A DNA stretch of 64,000 nt, taken from Phascolarctos cinereus. Taxonomy: Eukaryota > Chordata > Mammalia > Diprotodontia > Phascolarctidae. Each line of letters opens with the position of its first letter. Position 1 is the stretch's first letter. This document shows positions 53,601 through 64,000 of the stretch, piece after piece. Under the pieces are notes generated by a model. That model was not told where the DNA came from. It saw only the letters and a list, made by a program, of their open reading frames with translations, and made no database searches. The stretch spans positions 11,568,001 through 11,632,000 of the forward strand of contig NW_018343953.1 in NCBI RefSeq assembly GCF_002099425.1. Reading direction: 5' to 3'. The translations under genes were made by a program, and so were the position numbers.

Positions 53601-54550
53601 GGGAGCCAGTACTTTGTCCCAAATGACTCTCTGGGGACCTTGCAAAGTTTCCTTCAGTCTCCTGCACTCGAAGGCCACCTTTCCACTACTTGCCCATAGC
53701 TTCTTCTCGTTCCCCGGTATTGCCCAATGTACATGAATTGTATTATAGCAGACTCCTCAATGTGTGCTGCCTACCAAAATTTCTCCCTAACGCTTCCCCA
53801 CTCCCATGTCAGGCTTCCTTATTTGTTTTGGAATGCTATGAATTCCTAGAATATTAAGCTTATCCAAATGGAAACTAAAATATATATTCAAAATCAAAAT
53901 TTAAATGACAGTTGGGATTACTTGAATAACTGCTTCTTTCACTTAGTGTGGCTAATCAGGAATTAACCATATCCTAGCCTGATTGATGGGGGAAGAGGGG
54001 GGAGGAATTAAATTAGGATTTGCTGTGTTAAATATGCAAAATAGTCAAGTGAAATAGTTTTAAGACTAAAAGAAGGTACTTGTTACAAAAGATAATCTCC
54101 TTTAAGAGTTGCTTAACTTAAATTGTGTTTACTACTGGCTATTCATAAATATTTTGATGTAGTTACACTGGTTGTAGAAAGTAGTGAGGTCAAAACTTTT
54201 TTTTTGGCTATAGTTTTCCACATGGACTTTTGTTTGATTATTTTTAGTAGTCTTAGGTTTGAAATGTCTATACTTAAATGAGTCCAAAGTCAGTTTCTGT
54301 AAGTGGAGTATTGGGCTATTGACTAACTTTTTTATTTGATTAGTAATTCATTCTTTCGACATCCAATTCTAAACAAAAAAAAATGCTTTTTTTCTGACCA
54401 AAATAAATATGCTTTTGATAGTTGCCCCCACCCCTTCATGTTATGGATGAGTTGAAGATCTATATAAGTAAGGAATCCCAGAGAGAAAATATTTTGTCAG
54501 TCAGTGCTTTTCTTGTACACAGTTTTGTCTTGAAAATAAACTGGTATGCT
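53601..54550. other. unassigned, probably intronic
   Basis: A+T-rich, with nothing recognised. Confidence 0.4.
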
Positions 54551-54559
54551 ATTTTTTTG

Positions 54560-54712
54560 CTTTTTTTTTTTGGCAAGGCAATTGGGGTTAAGTGACTTGC
54601 CTAGGGTCACACAGCTAGTAAGTATCAAGTGTTTGATGTGAGACCAGATTTGAACTCAGTTCCTCCAGACACCACGGCTGGTGCTCTATCCACTGTGCTA
54701 CCTACCTGCCTC
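54560..54712 (-). mobile_element. WSINE1/SINE1-type tRNA SINE
   Basis: A reverse copy with T tail, 'gcaattggggttaagtgact', and a degraded head 'ccactgtgctacctacctgc'. It is older than the other two WSINE1-type copies, with no clean target duplication. Confidence 0.85.
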
Positions 54713-54933
54713 ATGAAGTTGTTTTATAAAGCAGAATGGTGAACATTATAAAATTTCATTTATTCTGGTGTTTATTGGGAAAAAAGGCAATACAGTTGAT
54801 ATTACTCCATAAACTTATTTTTTAGCCTTGTACATCTATATAACAGTGTCAGCAAAGTGTCAACATAATTTTTGGGTTGAGAAGACACATTATTAAAAGC
54901 AGAATGCATTAACATTTTGGACTCTGTAGCAAA

Positions 54934-54999
54934 TTAATTTGTTGATTTTTTTCTTCAGAAAACTAATTAATTTGTTGATTTTTCTTTTCAGATAACTAA
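54934..54999. repeat. 33-bp tandem duplication with acceptor-like tracts
   Basis: Two 33-bp units, 54,934-54,966 and 54,967-54,999, opening ttaatttgttgattttt and differing at three positions. Each has a pyrimidine run followed by CAG, at 54,956-54,958 and 54,989-54,991. Confidence 0.95.
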
Positions 55000-55009
55000 T
55001 TTAAATAAT

Positions 55010-55490
55010 TATATTGCTTGTGAAAGTTTTTGATAATAAAAAAAAATCCTCCCTCCACATGCCTGTGGGTAAAATTGTCAGTGCTGGAACAATCAGAGCC
55101 AGAACCAGAAATTTAGGAGCCAACGAGGGTTTATCCAGTTCTATAGTGAGGGAGACCTCTCTGCACAGATGAGGGTGACTCCGCTAAGGAACAAAAGAAC
55201 AAAGCTTGTATAGATTTTAATTAGTCTAGAGGTAAATTTGTTACTGGGCATCTCAGGATTAAACAGGGTTTTTTGATGGGGACTTTCAGAGTAGGAATGG
55301 CAGGTAGTATCCTTTGATTGAACAGGTCTATTTTGGAGGGCTAGTAACAGGAAATGCTCTTTTTCAGGTTAGCTGTCTCTTGTAGCTCTGTCCTAACAGA
55401 TAGGCCTATACTTGGCTGTTTCAGCAGAAAGGAAAGTCCCAGATAAGGTGGCAGGGTCAGGGACAAGAAAGACCTGTAGTAATTGGGTAG
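55010..55490. other. unassigned sequence
   Basis: More G+C-rich than its flanks and without open frames of note. A decayed interspersed repeat is likely, but I could not fix its family. Confidence 0.35.
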
Positions 55491-55499
55491 TAGACAGTT

Positions 55500-55622
55500 G
55501 GTAGGATACAGAGTAGGAAGAACCCTAGACTTGGAATCAGAAAACCTGGGTTTGAATCTGAGCTCAGTTGAATACTGGGCTAGGCCCTGTAGTTTCCTCA
55601 TTTGTAAAATGAATAAAGGAAC
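55500..55622 (+). mobile_element. MIR-like SINE
   Basis: 'ccctagacttggaatcagaa', 'cctgggtttgaatctgagct' and 'tagtttcctcatttgtaaaa'. Confidence 0.65.
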
Positions 55623-55638
55623 ACTTACGCTATACACT

Positions 55639-55725
55639 ACATACACACACACACACACACACACATACACATACATACATACATATACACACACATACAT
55701 ATACATACATATACACACATATGCA
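55639..55725. repeat. (CA)n/(CATA)n microsatellite
   Basis: About 13 CA units followed by CATA/CACATA runs. Open frames on both strands here are artefacts. Confidence 0.95.
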
Positions 55726-55829
55726 TGTGATGAACATGTTTTTCAAATGTCGGACCCGCATAGATACTTGTCAGTTGTTTTTCTATTGTTTATATTTGCA
55801 AGAGATGCTGTGTATTTAAACCCATGGCT

Positions 55830-56900
55830 ATAGACTAGAATTAAATTAAAACTTTTAAAATATGAGTGATCTATTTTTAGGTACATACTCGTTAGAATTC
55901 AGTATCTTCATGACATAAATTCAGTGGTCTGCTGGAGCTGGCTCCTACCAGCTCAGCTGATTATTAAATTTTCAATGTGAACATTTACACCTTGGGGGAA
56001 AAAAAACAAATTATATAAATCAGGGCTTGATTTGTTATTTTGCTGATTGTCTCTAGATGAAACAAAGTGATGAAGAAAATATTAATGCAAATTAAACCCA
56101 AAGGTTTTTTTCCCCCCCAGAGAGGTGATTGTTAAATATTTACTGGTTTACCTTTATATGTAATATGAATTTGATTAATTTATATAAATTATGTACAATT
56201 TGACTTTTTCAGAAGCTGATAGCATGTTCTGATTATTTGTCTATAATATGAAGTGAAAACATTATCCACAAACTATTATTTTTGTTATCTTGTAATAAAA
56301 TTCTCTAGGAACTGTATGACTTGTTTGAATTTCATGTTTGAATTTTTTTCCAAAATAAATCTCCAGGTTTTGAATCTTTTAACACATTAATTACAAGGTT
56401 ACATCTTACTGTTACATTTCACATGATTCTGGAAGGAATTGTGCTATTTTTTTTCTTGTATGATCAAACCACATCAGAAATGGACTGGGCCAATAATGAA
56501 CTTGTGACTTTCCTGGTTAACCACTCATCAAACAAAGCCTTAACCAATATTAATTTCCTTATTTGAATACAGGAGACTCCTTTTACTTATTTAGGAAGCT
56601 TATAAAATATATTCATCATATCATACTGATTAGAATACAAAGATAATAGGATGAAATCAACAACCAGTATAGAGTTACAGATCTATCATCATATTTTGCC
56701 TGTTAAGAATTACATAAGGCAGGCATGAAAGCAATCTATGTACTTATGAAAGTTTAAATTCTTCAGATGGAAAAGAGTACATTCACATGAACATCTCCTT
56801 TCCCTTTCCCCAAATATGTAGCTGCCCTAAAATACCCATTAGGTTAATTATACTTATTGGTGGTTACTTTGACTGACTTGACTGCTTGCTTAAATATTGT
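55830..56900. other. unassigned A+T-rich, probably intronic
   Basis: No gene seen. The stretch 55,930-56,030 ('ctcagctgattattaaattt') may be an old interspersed repeat. Confidence 0.35.
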
Positions 56901-56904
56901 ATAT

Positions 56905-57000
56905 AAGAGAGACAGAGTAGTATAATGGATAGAGTATTGGCCATGGGACTAGGAAGATTGGGGTTCATATCCTGGCTCTCATATATATTGGCTGTGACCC
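56905..57000 (+). mobile_element. MIR-like SINE head
   Basis: 'gagtagtataatggatagag', 'attggccatgggactaggaa' and 'ggttcatatcctggctctca'. Confidence 0.65.
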
Positions 57001-57029
57001 TTAGCAAGGCCCTTATATTGTAAGAATTA

Positions 57030-57160
57030 GTATCTATTAGAAGTATCCATTAGATTATAAGTTCCCTGTCTTCTGCCTTTTTTGTGTGTGTCACTAGTGC
57101 TTATCACAGTGCCTGACACATAGAATGCACTTAATAAATGTTTATTGATCGATTGACTTA
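57030..57160 (+). mobile_element. L2 LINE 3' terminus
   Basis: 'gattataagttccctgtctt' followed by 'cacagtgcctgacacataga' and 'gcacttaataaatgtttatt', the standard L2 3' end. Confidence 0.75.
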
Positions 57161-58735
57161 ACCTCGTTAGGCAGTTCTGGAGACTGTAAATTTCACAGGA
57201 GAGGCACGTGAGCATTGTAGATGGTTTTCTCATCTGGGATTTCTCTATATCATTAAAATCACAGATTTAGCCAGACTCTATTCCTGATCCTTAAATATTG
57301 TGTGGAAAAAGCCTTTGTATATTTTTTGTAACTTTTTGCAGTTCTCATCTATGATTTCATTGATAATGGGAATTTCTGGTGAGGAAGTTCCTGATAGTGA
57401 TATAGTTATGATAATGATGTAATGTTCTTCAATTTATAGTCTTATAGTTATCTGGAGATGTTAAGAGTGATTTGAATCCAGGTATTCCTAATTCTAATCC
57501 TATTCAGTATGGGACCCCAGCCTCTCACAGCACTTTTGTTATAATGTATTAAACAAAATAGTTTAGCTTGGTATTTTAAAATTATATTAATATTCAGTTA
57601 AAGAAACAATGGGCACAAACATCTTAAATTAAACTGAAGTCGTTAACTTATACATTCTACATAATAAATGTGTTTCATACCCATTTTGTATCTTCCTTGG
57701 TTGAACCCATAGTAGGTGCTCAATTAATATTTGTTTAATTGGATGGAACTCAGGTTGAGGTCAAGACACTGATATTTGCTTCAGGTATGGGGTCCTCACT
57801 ATTCTTGAGATAGTCATAATGAAGAATATTGCATGCTTAATTTTTTGCCTCTTTAAGGACCAAACAATGCTCAATTAATGGTAAGCTAAGTTAAGCAATT
57901 GGTCACATGTGGAAAAGCCAAGAGATAATCAGACTAATCAATTTCACCAAAATGGCCAGTTTTGTAGATAGTCTAATAATAGGCTAGTGAGCGCATCAGC
58001 TAGTGGTAACAAAAATGTTCTTTGAAGGAATCTGAAAGCAAGATCAGAGCCATAATATGGTTGAATTCTCTATGAATACTGGAAATTGAAGTCCAAGGAA
58101 AAGTAGTGTAGAATGTAAAGCAGCTAATTTATTCTGGCTTCTTAAGAACAGTAAGACCAAGTAAAGCAAAATATGAAAGTATATTTATATAAGCTGAATT
58201 ACTTATTGTTAGTGGAATGCCATGTTAATTTTTAAAAACTGCTTCATAAGAAGTATAGTTGTTTCTACTTAAGAAACTTCAGGAAATTTAGTTCCGGTAT
58301 TTGTTTATAGCCATAAGGTAAGAATCCAATGTGAAACTTGTGCATTTTGATGATATAACACATTTACTCTGCAATAAAAAGTAAATTTGCTTTCAAAATA
58401 TAGTGTCAAGTGCATCAAAAAGTTTTGAATGAATGTAATTTCCTAAAAGTACAAAAATTTTTCTTATTACAAGTCCTCAGAAATTTGACAATCATCTTTT
58501 TGGGGCTAGAAATGATTCATTCTAATGCCACTAATGTGCCCAATGTGGTATTTCTTACATACAGCACTAATCATATTTCCCTTTTCTTCATGATGATTGT
58601 TTTGTGGAAAGATATACTTATTTTCAGCATAATCAGACTTCTGTTTTGTAGGTGAATATGAAAATGACTGACAAAAATTTGCCCAGATACTAAATTTCAT
58701 GGAATGTTCTGGAAATGCTGAACTTTTTGATTTGG
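57161..58735. other. unassigned, probably intronic, with an L2 scrap
   Basis: 57,690-57,745 has an L2 3'-end remnant ('catagtaggtgctcaattaa'). No exon is recognised. Confidence 0.4.
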
Positions 58736-58739
58736 AAAT

Positions 58740-58890
58740 CTATCTGTCGCCTTCATTTGACAGAATAGGAAGCTGAGGACCAGAGAAATTGATAGATTTG
58801 CTTAAGGTCATAAAACTAGAGAGCAGAAGTGCCAGAACTAGAGTTCATGTGTTTCTGACCTTCAAGCAGTACTGCTTTACCTCTCAAAGT
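58740..58890 (-). mobile_element. MIR-like SINE, antisense
   Basis: 'aggaagctgaggaccagaga', 'tttgcttaaggtcataaaac' and 'gccagaactagagttcatgt'. Confidence 0.65.
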
Positions 58891-59084
58891 CCCTCAACTC
58901 AGGTTCTTCGTTTATGAAATTGAATGGTAACTTACAGTCACTATCTTAGCCTCTTGTGAAAATTGATCAAGTTGAAAAATACCTTTGAAGAGGAAAAGAT
59001 TCAGAGTATTGTTAGTCTAATTATGTATATCTGCAACTATGCTGTTCTCAAGTAATCAGTCATTCAGTCAACAAAACATGTCAG

Positions 59085-59222
59085 GCATTTTTTATGTTCA
59101 AGGCACTGCTAAGCCCTGAGGATTCAGAGAAAGAGCAAACACAGTTGCAGCCCTTAATGAACTTGCAGTACTTACAGTAATGGAGACATGGTCAGCCAGG
59201 AGACACACACAAGCGCTTGCAT

Positions 59223-59278
<56 letters not shown>

Positions 59279-59590
59279 CCAGACACTCTTAAGTGTCTGC
59301 TGTATGTCAGTCACTGTACTAAGTGCTCAGGATACAAAGAAAATTAAAAGAACCCCATTCAAAACCCCAATACAATCCCTGATGTCAAGATGTTTGAAGT
59401 ATAAAAGAAAAGCTTAGAAGGGAAGGAATTAGCCCCCTGAGGGACAGTTTGGAGGTTAGGAGAAAGAGCATTCTGGGCTTTCGGGGACAGCCAGTGTTAA
59501 GGCACAGAGATGGGGAATGAAATATTGTGTATTTGGAACAGCAAATAGGCAAATGTAGCTGCATGTTAACTTTTTTTCTAAATCATTGAA
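59085..59590 (-). mobile_element. L2-type LINE fragment, antisense, with (AC)26
   Basis: The block 'tcactgtactaagtgctcag' and 'caatccctgatgtcaagatg' is followed by 'gagaaagagcattctgggct' and 'gttaaggcacagagatgggg'. This is the antisense L2-type order. A related short block precedes the microsatellite at 59,090-59,150. Confidence 0.55.
59225..59277. repeat. (AC)26 microsatellite
   Basis: Uninterrupted AC units. Confidence 0.98.
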
Positions 59591-60840
59591 AAGTGTTAGG
59601 TATAAATGAATATGTTTGCTGCCAAGTTTTAATACACAGTTAAGTCACTATTTGGGGAGAAAAAAAGAACCAGAGTCTGTTTAAATTGATTCAGTAAATG
59701 TATCATATTTTATCCAAGAAGATCTTTTAACCAGAAATATTTTAAGAAGTATAATTAACTAAAATAAGGAAAAATAAGTGAGAAATTTACCTAAATGTGA
59801 AACCCCTACCCACAAGGAGCTTCAGTGTCAAAGAATAAGCAGCATAGATTTTTAAGCCTTTGCAAATAGTAATATTAAAAACTACTGATTTAAATGGTGA
59901 CCCTGGAAGTCAAAAACGATACTTTGACACATGACCCTGATCCATAGCAAGAATAACATTGTTGTTGGAGAAGCTTAATCTAAAACTACAGAACAAAGGA
60001 TCTAGTGTTTATAGTTAATATGCCAGCGTTAAGTGCTCGTTTTATGCTTTGATGCATCCCAGACTGTGCACATATTGTGTGTAAAAATTACCAAATGTTC
60101 CGGGGGTGGGAAGTCTATTGCCTCTCGTGGGCATGTATGAAGTTGTTAAAATAGATTTCTCTACACTCATAACAGTTTATTTTATTAAGATGTTTACTGG
60201 GTAAATATTTTTACTAGGTTTTCATCAACTTCAAAGAGGTATTATTTATTCCTTGGAAAGTGTAAATAGATAGTATTCACAATCTGTATTTAGTTTTTTT
60301 CCTTATTTTTACCCCATTGGATTTTTCTACCTCAGTTCAAATGGGTCTACTTTTAAAAATTATATCAATACATCTACATATAAAATTTGATCCCAAACAT
60401 ATTTATAAAAATTAAAATTTAAAAAATTAAAATATAATAAAAATTTTTCATGGAATTTATGCATTTTACGTTGGGACCGATGACACACTAGGAAGCCCTG
60501 GGTTCTAGTTGAAAACCTACTGATGTAGTCATCAAGAGACTGATTCTTAATCTTGTCCAATGTGACAGGAAATAAATGCCTACTCCTATCATAAAGAGAG
60601 GCTAGAAAGCTGGCTAAGATAATATACACAAGGGATTTTGATATCTGTTAGACGGATGGGTGCAACTCAGGACTATGATTTTATTTTGCATTACTTCTAG
60701 ACTGTACCACTAGAGAGAGGATGCCTGTTGATGAGATTATAGATCCATCAAAGTATCGAAGAAGGACTTCCAGATTACCCAGTGTTACAATTGGTGCTTC
60801 TAATGTGGTATAAAGTTGTATAGAATTTGTTTAAGTCATC
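59591..60840. other. unassigned A+T-rich, probably intronic
   Basis: Nothing recognised. Confidence 0.4.
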
Positions 60841-60842
60841 TG

Positions 60843-60978
60843 TGAAAGGTAGCGTGGCATAATGGAGTCAGCCTCAAGGTGAGGAAGAACTGAGTTAAAG
60901 TCCTGCCTGTGACACATACTGACTATTTGACCTGCACAAGTCACATAAGCACTCAGGGCTCTAGGCAGTTTCTCTAAG
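60843..60978 (+). mobile_element. MIR-like SINE
   Basis: 'gtagcgtggcataatggagt', 'taaagtcctgcctgtgacac' and 'gacctgcacaagtcacataa'. Confidence 0.6.
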
Positions 60979-60981
60979 ACG

Positions 60982-61235
60982 TGGGCAGGTAGGTGGTGCA
61001 GTGGATACCATACCTAGGCTGGAGTCTGGAAGACATCTTCCCGAGTTGAAATCTGGCCTCAGACACTTCCTTGCTGTGTGACCCTGGGCAAGTCACTTAA
61101 ACCTCTTTGACTTAGTTTCTTCATTTCTAAAATGAGCTGGAGAAAGAAATGGCAAATTACTCTGGTAACTTTACCAAGAAACCCTAAGTGGGGTCAAGAA
61201 GAGTCCGACTCTTCATGAAATGACTGAACAACAAC
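60982..61235 (+). mobile_element. tRNA-derived marsupial SINE, long form
   Basis: A sense copy of the family at 42.26-42.52 kb: 'caggtaggtggtgcagtgga', 'gtgaccctgggcaagtcact', 'gagctggagaaagaaatggc' and 'gactgaacaacaacatacat'. Confidence 0.88.
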
Positions 61236-61440
61236 ATACATTGCATAGAAAGTGTGTACCTGCATTAGTAAGAGTGAATTTCCTTACCTGATAGTTCCTT
61301 TTATGATGAAATGACAGGTCTGGGCTCTATTCCTATCCTTTCAATCCTTTACATCTGTGGACTTAGAGAGGGGAATATAATAGAAAGGCTTATAAATGTG
61401 AAATTCTTCTAAGAAACATATATTAGAGGTATTAAACATA

Positions 61441-61728
61441 ATAATTAATAATAGTAATAATAATAGGTGGCATTTATACAGCACTTAGGATGTGCCAGGT
61501 ACTGTGCTAAAGTGATTTTAAATATTATGTTATTTGAACCCCACAACAACCCTGGGCAGTAGGTGATATTATTATCCCCATTTTTCATTTGAAAAAACTG
61601 AGGCAGGCATATATGAAGTGACTTGCCCAGAGTCACACAGCTAGTAAGTGCTGAGGCTGGATTCATAGTCAGCTCTTCCTGAGTTCAGGCCCAATGCTTT
61701 ATCCATTGTAATACCTAGCTGCTTCATT
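61441..61728 (-). mobile_element. Mar1-type SINE, antisense, near full length
   Basis: A (taa)n tail at 61,441-61,465, 'ggatgtgccaggtactgtgc', 'ccccacaacaaccctgggca', 'gcccagagtcacacagctag' and the tRNA head near 61,690-61,728. Confidence 0.88.
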
Positions 61729-61729
61729 G

Positions 61730-62620
61730 AGACGTGGAGGTAATGGTACTTGTGCTTATAAACAAATGCCATTCTGCATCTATTTGGGGGTAGAGGGACA
61801 TAAATATTGGTTTGTAAAGAATACTTCATATCCTACTACATCAGACCTGTCTGTCTCCAGCAGTCCAAGAGAGGATTTATGGGAAAGATATTTACTTTCC
61901 GTGGTGCTTCTTGAAAAGTTTGGCTTCATCATCTTACATCACAATTACTAACTTATTGGGATGTCATCCATGAATTTATCTAAACTCATCCTTTATTTTC
62001 AAATGTATAAAACTATGCTTATTATATACATTTTCTACAAAAAAGTTATACCTACAAATTGTTGTAAGTAATAAGTTCCATAAATGTATTACTCATTGAG
62101 TGAAGCAGTGATTCCTTTAAATCAACCTCTAATTCCTTGACAGAGTGGGGGGAGGTTTCAAAAAGTATTCTTTCTTTAATTCTGCTGTTATGGTTAACTT
62201 TTATACTTATGATTTTGTAAACTTCAGTTACGTTTGTCTCGACCTTCATCTTTTCATATTACTTAACATTTTAATCCATCTTAAAATGTAAGTTCCTCCA
62301 TGCCTTTATAATTTAGATTGTAATAATCTGGGTTTTACCTGGCTTTGTTATGTTTTTCTTGAGATGGAGTGATATGAACTGCATGCCACATTATTGATCA
62401 CTTTGTTTGCATGGGTCTCCTTGGGCATACTGAAAAATGGTCACTGATTGTTGACAATGACAATAAGTAGGTATTAGACTAATTTATACATAAAAGATGT
62501 TGTTGCACTTGCAAACAGTGTCCTGTTTGATTGGTTTGAAATAGGAGCAGCCCCCAGTGACCTAGGTAGGTAAGGAAGGAAAAAAAGATACAAATAAGTG
62601 GTTTTTTGAAAGATCACTGC
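61730..62620. other. unassigned, probably intronic
   Basis: A+T-rich, with nothing recognised. Confidence 0.4.
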
Positions 62621-62624
62621 AATT

Positions 62625-62790
62625 ATCAGCATGTCAGAATATTAGATTCAAAGCCAGAGTACCTAGGTCCCAGCTTTGCTACTTGGGTAAATGATTTCAC
62701 CTTTATGGGCCTCAGTTTCCTTATTTAGAAAATGAGGGGGTTGGATCAAATAAGGCAGTTTAGATCTAAATCCTGCAGTTCTCAACCTCG
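62625..62790 (+). mobile_element. MIR/THER-like SINE
   Basis: 'gattcaaagccagagtacct', 'atgggcctcagtttccttat' and 'gggggttggatcaaataagg'. Confidence 0.7.
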
Positions 62791-64000
62791 GTCTGGTGAC
62801 TTCATTCCTAGACTCTTCCTTGGCTGGTTAACATATATAATGGTAAAAGGTAGTTAACTTCTTCTTGAAGTTATATTTCAAACTTTGTTGCTATTGGCCT
62901 CGAATAGTTGAAGGCTATATAGTAATATGTAGAATATCTGATTTCTTCAGGGTAGGGAATTCCCTGTATGGGAACTCCTTCTTCCAGCTTATCTCAACTT
63001 ATCTATGACTTTGTAGGTAAGTCCTATGGAACTTCAGGAGATACCTAGAAGGTAAATAATTTGTCCAGGGTTACCTAGGTACCTAGTAGTAGTATGATTT
63101 GAACCAAGCATTTCCTAACACTAAAGCCTAATTTTCTATCCAAAATGGCATACTTCCTCAGGTGATAGGTATAGAAATGAGTTGAGGTGGGAGGGAAAAG
63201 GTCTTAGTAAATCTGCAAGTTGATGGAAATTTACAAAACCTATGTGATAGATGGACCTGTGACTTTTTTAGGTGAAAAGACCTAAGTTCCATTTGTGATT
63301 GTTCTAATTAACTCTGGCATCCATCGTGTGGTATGTTTATAATCACTGCCCACAGAAATCCTATTCTCTGACCCTGGTTCCCTTCAGGCAGATACTTGGA
63401 AGCCTGCCTCAAATGGTCATATTGCTCTGGATTTTCCCATAATACTCCCTTTTCCAGGTTTTATGTTCTTGCCCATTAAATCAGGCAAATTTCCTTTCCA
63501 ACATTTGGCATTGTTCCTTTATTGGAAAGGAAACTTACCTAACATGTTAGGCCAAGAAAACTTTAAAAAGCAAAACACATAACAATATGTTTGCTCTCTA
63601 ACCATCATTCCACCAGTCTGGGGCTGGGTTTACTGTTGTGTACCATCTGTGCATTACATGCAAAGGTAATAATACACACTTGCCTACATTCCTGGCCCAG
63701 TTGCAGAGTAGTCAGTGACATTTCTTTACACACAGGATTCCCTCAGTGTAAAGAAATAAATCTGGTGTTTTATTTTATATCCAGGGCCAGTTTACAGTAG
63801 TGGTGTCTGGCAGTGTCAATAAGCCACATTCCAGACTGTGAAGATGGTTTTATTTTGTGTCTCTCTTTCAATGCTATTGTGAAAGTCAAGCCCTAGCCTC
63901 ATATGACCTTTTGATTTTCTCTCCTACTGCTTAGCATATATTAGTAAAAGTTAGCTGAATGACTGGCTCTTTCCTAATGACTAGTGGAAACAGCAAGATG
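62791..64000. other. unassigned, with a MIR-like scrap
   Basis: 63,025-63,140 is an antisense MIR-like piece ('tttgtccagggttacctagg'). The last 600 bp has lower A+T than its surroundings and no repeat I recognise. Confidence 0.4.

Noticed and set aside
55040-55480. Possible solo LTR-like fossil
   Set aside because: Composition is suggestive, but I could not place terminal TG/CA ends, a duplication or any family match.
58410-58655. 81-codon plus frame
   Set aside because: Random-looking composition; no family recognised.

Overview
This window looks like nuclear DNA from a marsupial mammal. The evidence is the repeat content: marsupial L1 copies, an RTE-clade LINE with a matching RTE-tailed SINE, WSINE1/SINE1-type and Mar1-type tRNA-derived SINEs, and old L2, MIR and hAT debris. 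The background is A+T-rich and poor in CpG, with one sharp CpG island. I cannot tell an American from an Australian marsupial. I found no complete protein-coding host gene. Almost every long open frame is LINE coding debris or low-complexity sequence.

Layout. 1-11.4 kb is nearly all LINE: an antisense L1 ORF2 piece, an RTE-tailed SINE, and a long decayed L1 (about 2.16-9.69 kb). That L1 carries a palindromic hAT MITE, a microsatellite block and an inserted RTE LINE, and the RTE is itself split by a reversed L1 3' end. A second L1 with an internal deletion follows directly. 11.4-18.4 kb holds L2 fragments, an antisense L1 5' UTR split by a young SINE, and unassigned A+T-rich DNA. 18.46-23.92 kb is the best-preserved L1, bounded by a 10-bp target-site duplication. 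24-36.6 kb holds pyrimidine microsatellites, L2, hAT and SINE copies, an antisense L1 derivative lacking almost all of ORF2 (HAL1-like, 27.5-30.6 kb), an antisense L1 3' end with a clear duplication, and a second copy of the palindromic MITE.

36.7-38.5 kb is a CpG island with GC boxes, a G-quadruplex-type run and good splice-donor sequences. It is most likely the promoter and non-coding first exon of a host gene, probably read on the plus strand. 38.5-64 kb would then be intron or flank. It carries no recognisable L1 but many old L2, MIR and Mar1 copies, two WSINE/tRNA SINEs and long dinucleotide tracts.

I see no new enzyme system. The points most worth a second look are the CpG-island first exon, the abrupt change in repeat type at that island, the three-level nested insertion, the HAL1-like element, and the MITE pair. 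Repeat names come from recall of family sequences, not from a database search, and edges are approximate unless a duplication is quoted.
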